Shown here piece after piece: positions 53,108 through 61,785 of a stretch of 64,000 nucleotides of DNA (its first letter is position 1; the number at the start of each line of letters is the position of its first letter). Below the pieces are notes generated by a model. It searched no databases and was not told where the DNA came from. It saw only the letters and a program-made list of their open reading frames with translations. The stretch is from Pelagihabitans sp963760375 (GTDB taxonomy: Bacteria > Bacteroidota > Bacteroidia > Flavobacteriales > Flavobacteriaceae): the NCBI GenBank assembly GCA_963760375.1, contig CAVXCS010000007.1, forward strand, positions 992,001 through 1,056,000, given 5' to 3'. A program made the translations under genes and the position numbers.

Positions 53108-54259
53108 ATGAACAAAATCGTAAAATATGTGCTCATCGGATTATTAGTGCTCGGAGCACTTTGGGCCGCTGCTTTCTTTATAAAATCGAACAGCAAATCG
53201 TCCATTACCTATGAAACACAAAAGCCTTTCATTTCCAATATCGAAAAGAAAACCGTGGCCACGGGCAAGGTGATCCCGGAGGACGAGGTAGAGATCAAAC
53301 CGCAGATTTCGGGAATTATCGATAAAATCTATTTGGAAGAAGGTACCAAAGTGAAAGCAGGAGACCTCATCGCCAAAATCAAGGTGGTGCCCAATGAGCA
53401 AGCCTTGAACCAGGCCAGTGGGAGGGTGCGTACCGCCCAGTTGTCATTGGGCAATGTTAAAATCGAATATGATCGCAACAAGGCACTGTTTGAGAAAGGC
53501 GTGATTTCAAGCCAGGATTTCAATACCCTCAAGCTTCAATTTGAACAGGCCGAACAGGAACTGAAGAACGCACAGGCCGATTATCAGATCATTCGCCAGG
53601 GATCTGCCGGGGGATCTACCACGGCCAATACAAATATTAGGGCGACCGTTTCCGGTACCATATTGGAAATTCCCGTGAAGGAAGGGGATCAGGTGATCCA
53701 GAGCAACAACTTCAACGATGGCACTACCATCGCTTCCATAGCCGATTTGAGCAAAATGATTTTTGAAGGGAAGGTAGATGAAGGCGAGGTCGGAAAATTA
53801 AAGGTCGGAATGCCATTGAAAATAAGTCTTGGCGCAGTGGAAGGTACAGAATTGGAGGCCAAATTGAAGTTTATTGCTCCTAAAGGCCTAGAAGAGGCCG
53901 GCGCGGTGCAATTCAAGATCGAAGGTGATGTGGAGGTGAAAGATGATATTTTCATCCGTGCGGGCTACAGTGCCAATGCCTCTCTGGTACTGGAGAAAAA
54001 AGACAGCATTCTGGTAATCCCGGAAGCCTTGCTGCAATTCGATAAGGATACCGAAAAACCCTATGTTGAAGTCGCTGTCGGTGATGTGGCCCAACAAAAA
54101 TTTGAACGCAAGGACGTGGAAATAGGGATCTCAGATGGCGTAAACGTTGAAATCATTTCCGGGATTACCGAAGAAGATCAGGTGAAGCAATGGAACAAAA
54201 CCGAACCGATCAAGAAAGGGGAAGATGACGAGGAAAGCTCGGAGGACAGTGAATCATAG
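53108..54259 (+). CDS. Periplasmic adaptor (HlyD/MacA family), adaptor 2
   Basis: A 383-residue adaptor: anchor helix about 7-25, lipoyl half from ISGIIDKIYLEEGTKVKAGDLIAKI, coiled coil about 100-165, second lipoyl half and beta-barrel. It ends in an acidic tail (GEDDEESSEDSES) absent from adaptor 1. The two adaptors are clear paralogues. It is 39 bp before the TolC gene. Confidence 0.9.
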   Translation: MNKIVKYVLIGLLVLGALWAAAFFIKSNSKSSITYETQKPFISNIEKKTVATGKVIPEDEVEIKPQISGIIDKIYLEEGTKVKAGDLIAKIKVVPNEQALNQASGRVRTAQLSLGNVKIEYDRNKALFEKGVISSQDFNTLKLQFEQAEQELKNAQADYQIIRQGSAGGSTTANTNIRATVSGTILEIPVKEGDQVIQSNNFNDGTTIASIADLSKMIFEGKVDEGEVGKLKVGMPLKISLGAVEGTELEAKLKFIAPKGLEEAGAVQFKIEGDVEVKDDIFIRAGYSANASLVLEKKDSILVIPEALLQFDKDTEKPYVEVAVGDVAQQKFERKDVEIGISDGVNVEIISGITEEDQVKQWNKTEPIKKGEDDEESSEDSES

Positions 54260-54298
54260 TGCAAAACATCAATCAAGCAATAATCAAAAATAAATCAA

Positions 54299-55639
54299 AT
54301 GAAAGTTACACTAACGGCAATACTGCTGGTATTTTCCATAGGGTTGATCTCGGCCCAACAAAAAAAATGGACCCTTGAGGAATGCGTGGTCTATGCGGTG
54401 GAAAATAACCTGAGCATTGAACAGTTCGAACTGGATCTGGAAAATGCCACCATCGACCGATCGGACGCCATAGGGAACATGCTACCCGATTTGAACGGCC
54501 AATTCAGTATATCTGGAAATACGGGGCTTTCGTTCGACCCTACCACCCAAAACCCGGTGACGACCACCATCCTTGCCTCTTCGGGCAACCTCACCACTTC
54601 CATCAATTTGTTCGACGGGCTGCGCAACATCAATCGATTGCACAGGGCCAGGCTCAATGCCATCGCGAATCAGTACCGCTTGGATAACTTAAAGGACGAC
54701 ATACGTTTGAACGTGGCCAATGCCTATCTCTCCATCCTTTCCAACAAAGAATCCCTGAAAGTGGCCAAGGCACAATATGCCGTAACCGAACAGGATTTGA
54801 AACGTACCAAGGAATTGGTCGATTCTGGCGTTTTGCCCCAAGGAGATCTCTTGGAAATAGAAGCCACAGCCGCCGGCCAGCAACAACAGATCGTCAACGG
54901 TACCAATTTGGTGTTGATCTCGAGGATCAACCTGGCACAATTGCTGCAGATCACCGATTACGAATATTTCGATATCGCCGATGAGTCTTTTGAAGTACCA
55001 CCGAGTGAAGTTTCGAAAAATTCCCCCAAGGCCATCTTTGAAAAGGCTTTGACTTTCAGAAACGATATAAAATTTTCGGAATCCAATGTGGAATTGGCCA
55101 AGAAAGATCTTCAAATTACCAGAGGGGCACTATTTCCAACATTAGGCGCATTTTTCAATTACAATACGCGGTACTCCGATCAGAATTTTGATCCGGTGTC
55201 CGGAGCCCTTATCGGTTTTAAAGACCAATTATACCTCAACGATGGTATATCGTATGGTGCACAATTGAATATTCCGATTTTCAATGGCTTCAGCGTCAAC
55301 AACAACATCAAAAGGTCAAAGATCAGTGTCAAAAAGGCCGAATTGCAACTGTTACAGGATAAATTGGACCTGGAAAATACGGTAAACCAAGCCTATGTCG
55401 ATGTGAACAATTCAGCCATGGCCTATGAGGCCGCACAAAAAAGCCTGGAAGCCCGTCGTTTGGCATACCAGTATAGCAAGGATCGATACGAACTTGGCGT
55501 CTTGAACGCCTTCGATTTTAGCCAGGCTCAAGCCAGGGTCGATAATGCCGAAGCGGAAGTGATCCGTACCAAGTACGACTATATTTTTAGGATAAAACTA
55601 CTTGAATTCTTCTTCGGGATTCCCATTGAGTTGAATTAG
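54299..55639 (+). CDS. TolC-family outer-membrane factor
   Basis: A 446-residue TolC-type efflux channel subunit. It has a signal peptide (LLVFSIGLISAQ, cleavage near 20) and two repeats of outer-membrane-efflux fold with long periplasmic helices. Typical segments are WTLEECVVYAVENNLSIEQ at the start and YDYIFRIKLLEFFFGIPIELN at the end. It completes the export set as the only channel in the locus. tsaB starts 16 bp downstream. Confidence 0.92.
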   Translation: MKVTLTAILLVFSIGLISAQQKKWTLEECVVYAVENNLSIEQFELDLENATIDRSDAIGNMLPDLNGQFSISGNTGLSFDPTTQNPVTTTILASSGNLTTSINLFDGLRNINRLHRARLNAIANQYRLDNLKDDIRLNVANAYLSILSNKESLKVAKAQYAVTEQDLKRTKELVDSGVLPQGDLLEIEATAAGQQQQIVNGTNLVLISRINLAQLLQITDYEYFDIADESFEVPPSEVSKNSPKAIFEKALTFRNDIKFSESNVELAKKDLQITRGALFPTLGAFFNYNTRYSDQNFDPVSGALIGFKDQLYLNDGISYGAQLNIPIFNGFSVNNNIKRSKISVKKAELQLLQDKLDLENTVNQAYVDVNNSAMAYEAAQKSLEARRLAYQYSKDRYELGVLNAFDFSQAQARVDNAEAEVIRTKYDYIFRIKLLEFFFGIPIELN

Positions 55640-55655
55640 TGAAGCAATAGAGCCA

Positions 55656-56324
55656 ATGGCCCTTATTTTAAACATAGAGACCGCATCTACCAACTGCTCG
55701 GTCGCCTTGGCCAAAGATGGCGTATTATTGGCCATTAAGGAAGAGGACACGCCCAATTACTCACATTCAGAGCAATTGCACGTTTTTATTCAAGCCGTGC
55801 TTACCGAGGCAAAATTTGATTTAGGGGAACTTCATGCCATTGCGGTTAGCAAGGGTCCGGGATCCTATACCGGACTGCGTATCGGGGTATCGGCAGCGAA
55901 GGGACTCTGTTTTTCATTAAACCTTCCGCTGATCGCCATCCCTACCCTCGAAAGTATGGCCCAACAGGTAACAGCGGGTGACTTTATCATTCCATTGCTC
56001 GACGCCCGTCGTATGGAGGTCTACTCCGCAGTTTTTGATAAAGACCGGAATAGGGTAAGGGAGACCAGGGCCGAAATCGTGGATGAACATTCCTTCAAAG
56101 AATTCCTTCAAAAAGGAAAAGTCTTATTGTTGGGCAGCGGGGCCGAAAAATGTAAGGAAGTGCTCACGGAACCCAATGTGGTCTTCAATACCAAGGCGGT
56201 TCCTTCTGCCAGGGAAATGGCATCGCTCTCCTACCAAAAATTCCTCACCAAGGAATTTGAGGACGTCGCCTATTTTGAACCCTTTTATTTAAAAGACTTT
56301 TTGATCACCAAGAAACAGGCATGA
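55656..56324 (+). CDS. tsaB: tRNA threonylcarbamoyladenosine biosynthesis protein TsaB
   Basis: TsaB partners TsaD in making t6A at position 37 of ANN-decoding tRNAs. The 222-residue actin-like ATPase-fold protein starts LILNIETASTNCSVALAKDG and holds the conserved SKGPGSYTGLRIGVSAAKGL (about 65-84). The length matches the family. It lies directly after the TolC gene, so its expression may depend on the export locus. The decayed secreted-protein gene on the opposite strand ends at the next base. Confidence 0.95.
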   Translation: MALILNIETASTNCSVALAKDGVLLAIKEEDTPNYSHSEQLHVFIQAVLTEAKFDLGELHAIAVSKGPGSYTGLRIGVSAAKGLCFSLNLPLIAIPTLESMAQQVTAGDFIIPLLDARRMEVYSAVFDKDRNRVRETRAEIVDEHSFKEFLQKGKVLLLGSGAEKCKEVLTEPNVVFNTKAVPSAREMASLSYQKFLTKEFEDVAYFEPFYLKDFLITKKQA

Positions 56325-56567
56325 TCATGGAGGCAGTTCCCTTGGAATTTTGTCCTTATCCAAAAATTCGATTACATTTTGCTGGGCATTGTAGCCCACA
56401 TCACGCAAATCGCCACTTCCAAAACACATGGAGACGATACCCTAAGGGTTACCGATTATCGGACCATCGCCATTAAATGCGTTTCCGGTACAACTGGCAG
56501 CAGTTGCGGGTTTATGCCCAAAAGCATGAACAGTGATAAGCCATGCAAGTAGGAATGACTTTTTTAT
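56325..56567 (-). pseudogene. Decayed small secreted-protein gene
   Basis: An 81-codon minus-strand frame with coding character. It begins with ATA where ATG would be expected (56567-56565), then reads KKSFLLAWLITVHAFGHKP, a plausible signal peptide. It continues with a Cys and Gly/Asn-rich segment, has an in-frame TAG at 56444-56442, and runs on for 38 more codons (starting GIVSMCFGSGDLRDVGY) to a TGA at 56327-56325. Loss of the start codon and the single nonsense codon are both needed to explain it. I do not recognise the parent family. It lies between convergent tsaB and the secreted unknown 56613-57323. Confidence 0.6.
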
Positions 56568-56612
56568 TTGAAGAGGTTCAGGAACAAATAACTCCATTTG
56601 AGAACAATGGCT

Positions 56613-57323
56613 TTATAGGCCCAAACTGCTGCTACCTTGGCTGCTTCCTTTTTTGGCAGGGGGCACGATACTGTTATAATAGTCGAGCAGTTGCACCACA
56701 TCTTCTTCTTTGCCAAGGTTCAAACCGTATTGGGAAACATATTTTTTGAGTTCGGCGGTATTGCCACCGATGGCCTTCAGTACATTCCTTTTGTTGAGTT
56801 TGACCAGTTGAGCGGGGGCATCCCCTTTTTTGAGGTAGTATTCCGAAACGTCCAAATAAGCGGGCGGATCATAGGTATCGTATCCGTTATCGGGTTTTTC
56901 GGCCTGCCTGAACTTCTTCTTGGGCTTGAACAAGAGTACGATCTTGCCTACATTGAGCGGATTAAAATAGCCTTCTTTCACGCGATTTCCATCCTTGTAA
57001 TCGAGCACGGCATAGGTCTTCCCATCAAAGGTGGCCCAGATGTTTTTCCTTCTCAAGAGTTTGCGGGGCTGCTGGTTATTGTCCAATAGTTCCACGGCAT
57101 CGTTCAGTGCATCATAGCGCATCAAGGCAGCGGTTTGCTGGGAACCATTGATAATGGTTTCCCCTTGTTTGTAAAGCTCGTTCATATAACGGGAACCTTC
57201 TATGGGAACCTCCCTGATCACGATTCCCGCCTGGGTATCGGTAGTGATTCCATCGCCATTGCCGTTGGTCTGTCCATATGAAATGGCAGTACAAAACAGC
57301 AGTATCATCAACATTTTTTCCAT
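56613..57323 (-). CDS. Exported protein of unknown function
   Basis: A 236-residue protein with a signal peptide (MLMILLFCTAISYGQ, cleavage near 18). The mature part has an Asn/Gly/Asp stretch, then strand-rich segments such as KNIWATFDGKTYAVLDYKDGNRVKEGYFN and PLNVGKIVLLFKPKKKF. A helical part includes YVSQYGLNLGKEEDVVQLLDYYNSIV before a Ser/Gly/Lys tail. No family recognised. The promoter at 57345-57375 fits. Confidence 0.72.
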   Translation of the reverse strand: MEKMLMILLFCTAISYGQTNGNGDGITTDTQAGIVIREVPIEGSRYMNELYKQGETIINGSQQTAALMRYDALNDAVELLDNNQQPRKLLRRKNIWATFDGKTYAVLDYKDGNRVKEGYFNPLNVGKIVLLFKPKKKFRQAEKPDNGYDTYDPPAYLDVSEYYLKKGDAPAQLVKLNKRNVLKAIGGNTAELKKYVSQYGLNLGKEEDVVQLLDYYNSIVPPAKKGSSQGSSSLGL

Positions 57324-57344
57324 GATTCAGTATTTAGTAATACT

Positions 57345-57375
57345 TAAAGATAGCAAAAACCGTGCTAAAAATCAA
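57345..57375 (-). promoter_or_regulatory. Promoter of the exported unknown (TTG-N20-TATCTTTA)
   Basis: On the minus strand TTG (57375-57373) is followed after 20 bp by TATCTTTA (57352-57345), one mismatch from TAnnTTTG. The start codon is 21 bp further on. Confidence 0.6.
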
Positions 57376-57412
57376 GGAGTTACAAATTTTGGGATTATAT
57401 TGTGCCTTTAAC

Positions 57413-58234
57413 TTATTTGAGGCCGTGGACCACCCTTTGTGGAAAGGGGATTTCAATGCCGGCCGCATCGAAACGGTGCTTGGTTTCTTCCATGACATAA
57501 AAATGGGCGTTCCAAAAATCCTGGTTTTGGGCCCAGAAGCGCAAGGTAAGGTTCACCGAACTATCGGCCAACTCGCCCACATAGACTTCAGGAGCCGGTT
57601 CTTTCAGGATGTTGCTTTTTTCTGCACAAATCTGAAGCAGGATTTCCTTCGCCTGTTTGATATTTGATCCATAACCGATTCCAACATCAATTTTATCACG
57701 GCGTGTGGTCTCCGTGTTGTAATTGATGATGTTGTTATTGCTCAATTGGCCGTTTGGGAGGATGGCGACCTGATTGCCGAAGGTATTGAGCTTGGTGGTA
57801 AAAATCGTGATTTCTTTAACGGTACCCTCAACGCCCTGTGCCGAGATAAAATCCCCGACTTTAAAAGGTTTGAAGATCAAGATCAGTACCCCGCCCGCAA
57901 AATTGGCCAAGGAACCTTGCAGCGCCAAACCTATAGCCAGACCTGCGGCACCGACAATGGCGACCAACGAGGAGGATTTGACCCCCAGTTGGGTAATCAC
58001 CAACACAAACAATAAGGCCTTGAGGGCCAAGCTGATGAAGCTTTGCAAAAAGGATTCCAGTGCAAGGTCATAATCTTTCTTTTGGAAGAACTTATGAACC
58101 ATCCTGTTGATGAACCGTACGATCCAAAGACCGACCACGAAAATGAGGGTCGCGGTCAATAAATTGGGGAGGATTTCCCAAATTAAAGCAATGCCTTTAT
58201 CAATATATTCTTGGTAGTTGGAAATTTCTTTCAT
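57413..58234 (-). CDS. Small-conductance mechanosensitive channel (MscS family)
   Basis: A 273-residue MscS protein with three N-terminal helices (about 18-37, 60-80, 88-110) and the pore-lining helix with the Gly/Ala pattern in VGAAGLAIGLALQGSLANFAGG (about 91-113). The beta domain with the VEGTVKEITIFTTKL segment follows, then the C-terminal alpha/beta domain. It releases osmolytes on hypo-osmotic shock. It is monocistronic with a promoter at 58264-58295. Confidence 0.93.
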   Translation of the reverse strand: MKEISNYQEYIDKGIALIWEILPNLLTATLIFVVGLWIVRFINRMVHKFFQKKDYDLALESFLQSFISLALKALLFVLVITQLGVKSSSLVAIVGAAGLAIGLALQGSLANFAGGVLILIFKPFKVGDFISAQGVEGTVKEITIFTTKLNTFGNQVAILPNGQLSNNNIINYNTETTRRDKIDVGIGYGSNIKQAKEILLQICAEKSNILKEPAPEVYVGELADSSVNLTLRFWAQNQDFWNAHFYVMEETKHRFDAAGIEIPFPQRVVHGLK

Positions 58235-58263
58235 AGGGTTTTAAGTTTGGCTGTGAAACCTAA

Positions 58264-58295
58264 CAAAATTAATGGCTGGCATCAACATTTATCAA
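58264..58295 (-). promoter_or_regulatory. Promoter of the MscS gene (TTG-N21-TAATTTTG)
   Basis: On the minus strand TTG (58295-58293), a 21-bp spacer and TAATTTTG (58271-58264). The start codon lies 29 bp downstream. Confidence 0.65.
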
Positions 58296-58312
58296 TTAAA
58301 TTCTTGTTAAAA

Positions 58313-60361
58313 TTATGGGTTCAGGCTGGCCTGCAACTGTTCCAAAGCCACCGATACCGCTTCGACGGGTAATTGACAGCTGCCACTTTCACAGATGTAA
58401 ATCAATGTTCTGCCCTCCACATATCTGTCTTTTAAAAGCGCCAGGGTACCGCCCTTGTAGGTGCCGGTGAAGAGGGTATGGGGTAAATAGTGTTGACGCA
58501 TTTGACCTGCCTTCTCGGCATATTGAGAACCTACTATGGCCACTTCATGGAACGGAAGGTTTAAAAGCAGCGCCAATTGGAGCCAATTGGCATGGCTTTG
58601 TGCATTCGTTGAGAAATTGACCTGTATGTTGACAAGCATCTGCGTGGCCAGTACCCTATAGGGCTCCAATGGAAAATAGTGAGCGAGACGGAACAGGTTT
58701 TTGGCCATGATCGAGTTCGAGGCGGGAATCACGTTATCGGCAGTTTCAAGGGTCCTTCGGATCAGGAAGTCATCCTGTTTTTGGGTAAAATAAAACAGCT
58801 TGCTCCCGGAATCATGGAAATGCGCCAAGCAATACTCGGTAAGGGATTTGGCCTTGGTGAGCCAATTCTCTTCAAAGGTGACCTCATAAAGGGCCATGTA
58901 CGCTTCGATGACCGTGGCATAATCTTCGAGATAACCGTTTATACTGCTTTTGCCGTTTTTGTGGTTGTGCAGGAGGCCGCCTGCTGTGGTGGTCATATAT
59001 TTTTGCAGGAAGTCGGCATTTTTTAAAGCTAGATCGAGGTAGGCTTCATTGCCGAGATAGCGATACGCGTCGACCAGCCCTTTGAGCATCAAGCCGTTCC
59101 AGGAAGTGAGTATTTTATCGTCCAATCTGGGCCGTTTCCGTTGGTCGCGATGCTTTTCTAATATTTTTAGGCAAGCATCGACGATTTGCTTTAATTTTTC
59201 GGTCTCGATGCCATGTTTTTTTGCGATCTCGGCTTCGGTGGCATCCCTGATCAGGACATATTGATCATGTTCCCAAAGGCCATAATCGTTGATGCTGTAA
59301 TAGTCTTTGAAAACGTTGAAGTCTTCTCCCAATACTTCCTGTAGCGTTTCGTACTTCCAAACATAAAATGCCCCCTCCTCCAAAATGCCCGCCTCGTTCA
59401 GACTATCGGCATCCAAGGCGGAATAAAAACCGTAGGAATCCGACATCAGTTCGGCCTTGACAAAGTCGATCGTACGCGCCACCGTTTCCCGATAAAGATC
59501 ACTTTTTGAAGCGGCATAGGCCTGCGCATAAAGGCTCAGCAGTTGGGCATTGTCGTACAGCATTTTTTCGAAATGGGGCACATGCCATTTCACATCCACC
59601 GAATATCGGGAAAAGCCGCCCCCCACATGGTCGAAAATCCCACCCCATGCCATCCGCCTGAGGGTGGTATGTACATAATCGAGGATTTTGGAATCGTTTT
59701 GTACGGTCCCGAAATGCATTAGAAAATTAAGGTTCACCGGCATCATGAATTTGGGGGCACGTTTGTATCCGCCCAAATAATCATCGAAATAATGAGACCA
59801 GTCTTTCACGGCCTCGACCAGCTGCCCCATGCCATAAACTTCGGTATCGGTTTGGTGCTCGACCAAATTAATGGCCTTAATGCCCTCCGCCATCTTCTGG
59901 GCGTAATCGAATATCTTTTCAGGTTCGTTTTGATACAGCGCTGAAAGATGTACCAAAACGTCGATCCATTTTTCTTTTGGGACATAAGTGGCGCCCCAGA
60001 ACGGACGGCCATCGGGCAGGGCTACTATATTCAAGGGCCAGCCGCCACTGCCTGTCATCATTTGAAGTGCATCCATATAAATATGATCTACATCGGGCCG
60101 TTCTTCCCGATCGATTTTAATGTTGATAAAATGCCTATTCATCGTCTTTGCCACCTCGGAATCTTCGAAACATTCGTGTTCCATGACATGGCACCAATGA
60201 CAGGCAGCGTAACCAATACTGATGAGCAAGAGCTTATCTTCTTTTTGGGCCCTTGCCAAGACCTCGGGATGCCAACCTTCCCAGTGCACCGGATTGTGCG
60301 CATGCTGCAATAGATACGGACTGGTTTCATGGATCAGGGCATTGGTGAACTTAGGCTTCAT
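58313..60361 (-). CDS. Thioredoxin domain-containing protein, YyaL/SPATA20 family
   Basis: A 682-residue cytosolic protein from ATG 60361 (MKPKFTNALIHETSPYLLQHAHNPV). An upstream extension in frame lacks conservation. The N-terminal thioredoxin-like domain contains YAACHWCHVMEHECF (the CxxC-like CHWC), followed by the SGGWPLNIVALPDGRPFWGATY segment. A long C-terminal helical (alpha/alpha)6-type domain with conserved HVGGGFSRYSVD is typical of the family. Function is not established beyond the domain names. Confidence 0.88.
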   Translation of the reverse strand: MKPKFTNALIHETSPYLLQHAHNPVHWEGWHPEVLARAQKEDKLLLISIGYAACHWCHVMEHECFEDSEVAKTMNRHFINIKIDREERPDVDHIYMDALQMMTGSGGWPLNIVALPDGRPFWGATYVPKEKWIDVLVHLSALYQNEPEKIFDYAQKMAEGIKAINLVEHQTDTEVYGMGQLVEAVKDWSHYFDDYLGGYKRAPKFMMPVNLNFLMHFGTVQNDSKILDYVHTTLRRMAWGGIFDHVGGGFSRYSVDVKWHVPHFEKMLYDNAQLLSLYAQAYAASKSDLYRETVARTIDFVKAELMSDSYGFYSALDADSLNEAGILEEGAFYVWKYETLQEVLGEDFNVFKDYYSINDYGLWEHDQYVLIRDATEAEIAKKHGIETEKLKQIVDACLKILEKHRDQRKRPRLDDKILTSWNGLMLKGLVDAYRYLGNEAYLDLALKNADFLQKYMTTTAGGLLHNHKNGKSSINGYLEDYATVIEAYMALYEVTFEENWLTKAKSLTEYCLAHFHDSGSKLFYFTQKQDDFLIRRTLETADNVIPASNSIMAKNLFRLAHYFPLEPYRVLATQMLVNIQVNFSTNAQSHANWLQLALLLNLPFHEVAIVGSQYAEKAGQMRQHYLPHTLFTGTYKGGTLALLKDRYVEGRTLIYICESGSCQLPVEAVSVALEQLQASLNP

Positions 60362-60493
60362 AATAGTATTTTTTGCAGATGTTGTAGGGTATGCGAACCG
60401 CTGCTGGGATGCGAACGATGCTTCTGCGAATGTAAACAAAACAAAAAAGCACCGGTCGGGAGACAGATGCTTTCATTTTATGGGGATACCATT

Positions 60494-60694
60494 TTATTTT
60501 ACTTCGAAGGTAATTTTGACGTTCACCCGATAGTGTTCGATTTTGCCGTGGTTAACCACGGCACTTTGTTCGTGCACATAAACCGAACGGATGTTTTTTA
60601 CCGATTTTGAGGCTTCCGCTACCGCATTCTGTGCGGCGTCTTCCCAACTTTTTTCGGAGCTGGCCAAGATTTCAATTACTTTAAGAACTGACAT
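60494..60694 (-). CDS. Dodecin family flavin-binding protein
   Basis: A 66-residue dodecin, a small beta-alpha-beta-beta protein that forms a dodecamer storing riboflavin or FMN. I chose ATG 60694 (MSVLKVIEILASSEKSW); the extra twelve codons upstream are not conserved. The flavin-stacking Trp is in KSWEDAAQNAVAEAS and the last strand reads YRVNVKITFEVK. It is transcribed towards the YyaL gene and has no clear promoter box (the nearest is TTATCTTG, about 27 bp upstream). Confidence 0.9.
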   Translation of the reverse strand: MSVLKVIEILASSEKSWEDAAQNAVAEASKSVKNIRSVYVHEQSAVVNHGKIEHYRVNVKITFEVK

Positions 60695-60765
60695 ATGATT
60701 TCTATTTTTAGGTTCCCCACAAGATAACAAATAAAATGGTTATTTCACAGGGCGGTCCACTTCGA

Positions 60766-61668
60766 TCAGCCGTTCAGGGCCACTACTTCGTTGACCTTGT
60801 CGCCCATCATGTTCTTGAGCATGGTCTCTATGCCGTTTTTCAGGGTATAGGTGGAAGACGGACATCCACTGCAGGCGCCCTGAAGAATGACATTCACCCT
60901 TTTGCTTTCAACTTCATACGACTGAAACAATATATTACCTCCATCACTTGCCACGGCCGGTTTCACATATTCTTCAAGGATGTCGATGATTTGTTGGGAG
61001 GTATCATCCAAAGTTGCGGGTTGGCCACTGTTGGAGGGTGCGGCTTTGGCCTTTTGCACAATGCTTTGGGTGCTGGCCACTTCCTTGCCTTCTGCGATGA
61101 AGTCGCGAATGAATTCCCTGATTTCCAGGGTAACTTCTTCCCATTCGGCCATGTCGTACTTGGTCACCGAAACGTAGTTTTCGTCCATGAAAACCTCCTT
61201 GACGAAGGGAAAATGGAACAATGCTTTCGGAAGAGCGGCATCTTTGGCGTCATCTATATTCTTGAATTCCAATGCGGTGGGTACGATTTTTCGGCTCGCT
61301 ACAAATTTCATCACAGCAGGATTGGGCGTTACTTCGGCATAAACGGTAACGGCGACTTTCTTGACCATTTCCGCTTCCACGACCACGGGCTCCCCGGCAT
61401 TGAGGTACTCTACCAATTGCTGGGCAACTTCGTCTTTTACATCTTCCCATTCCACGATGCCATAGCGTTCAAGCGCTATAAAATTTCCTGAAATATAAAC
61501 GGTCTTGATAAATGGGAGGTAAAACAGTTGTTGTGCCAAGGGTGAATCTTTGGCCTCATCAATGTTCTTATACTCATAATTTTGATGCTGGGTAAGAAAG
61601 TGGTTGGTCTCAAACTTCAATATCGACGGATTGGTGGTTTCCTTCACCGTGATCACGAACTCCTTCAT
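60766..61668 (-). CDS. nfu: Nfu-type iron-sulfur cluster scaffold with two N-terminal Nfu_N domains
   Basis: A 300-residue Fe-S carrier. Residues about 1-95 and 105-200 are two copies of the Nfu N-terminal domain (compare ILKFETNHFL with AVMKFVASRK, and LPFIKTVYISGNFIAL with FPFVKEVFMDENYVSV). The C-terminal NifU domain (about 218-300) holds the cluster-binding GACSGCPSS with Cys266 and Cys269. The protein transfers 4Fe-4S clusters to apoproteins. It is divergent from PorP/SprF; a TATTTTTG box lies at 61685-61692. Confidence 0.92.
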   Translation of the reverse strand: MKEFVITVKETTNPSILKFETNHFLTQHQNYEYKNIDEAKDSPLAQQLFYLPFIKTVYISGNFIALERYGIVEWEDVKDEVAQQLVEYLNAGEPVVVEAEMVKKVAVTVYAEVTPNPAVMKFVASRKIVPTALEFKNIDDAKDAALPKALFHFPFVKEVFMDENYVSVTKYDMAEWEEVTLEIREFIRDFIAEGKEVASTQSIVQKAKAAPSNSGQPATLDDTSQQIIDILEEYVKPAVASDGGNILFQSYEVESKRVNVILQGACSGCPSSTYTLKNGIETMLKNMMGDKVNEVVALNG

Positions 61669-61684
61669 AACAGTTTATTTTAAG

Positions 61685-61692
61685 CAAAAATA
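61685..61692 (-). promoter_or_regulatory. Candidate -7 element of nfu
   Basis: TATTTTTG on the minus strand, 16 bp before the start codon. No matching TTG is seen upstream, but an inverted repeat (61711-61731) lies where the -33 element would be. Confidence 0.45.
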
Positions 61693-61710
61693 CGATGAAT
61701 TTCCTATTTG

Positions 61711-61731
61711 ACCACCATATAATAATGTGGT
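61711..61731. promoter_or_regulatory. Candidate operator between nfu and porP
   Basis: ACCAC (61711-61715) and GTGGT (61727-61731) form an inverted repeat with 11 bp between, in the divergent region about 20 bp upstream of the nfu -7 box. AT pairs next to the arms extend it if one bulge is allowed. Confidence 0.3.
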
Positions 61732-61785
61732 ATTTCAACCGTTATACTTTATGTTTAGTCGATGTAATACATTCCCTTGACCTAG

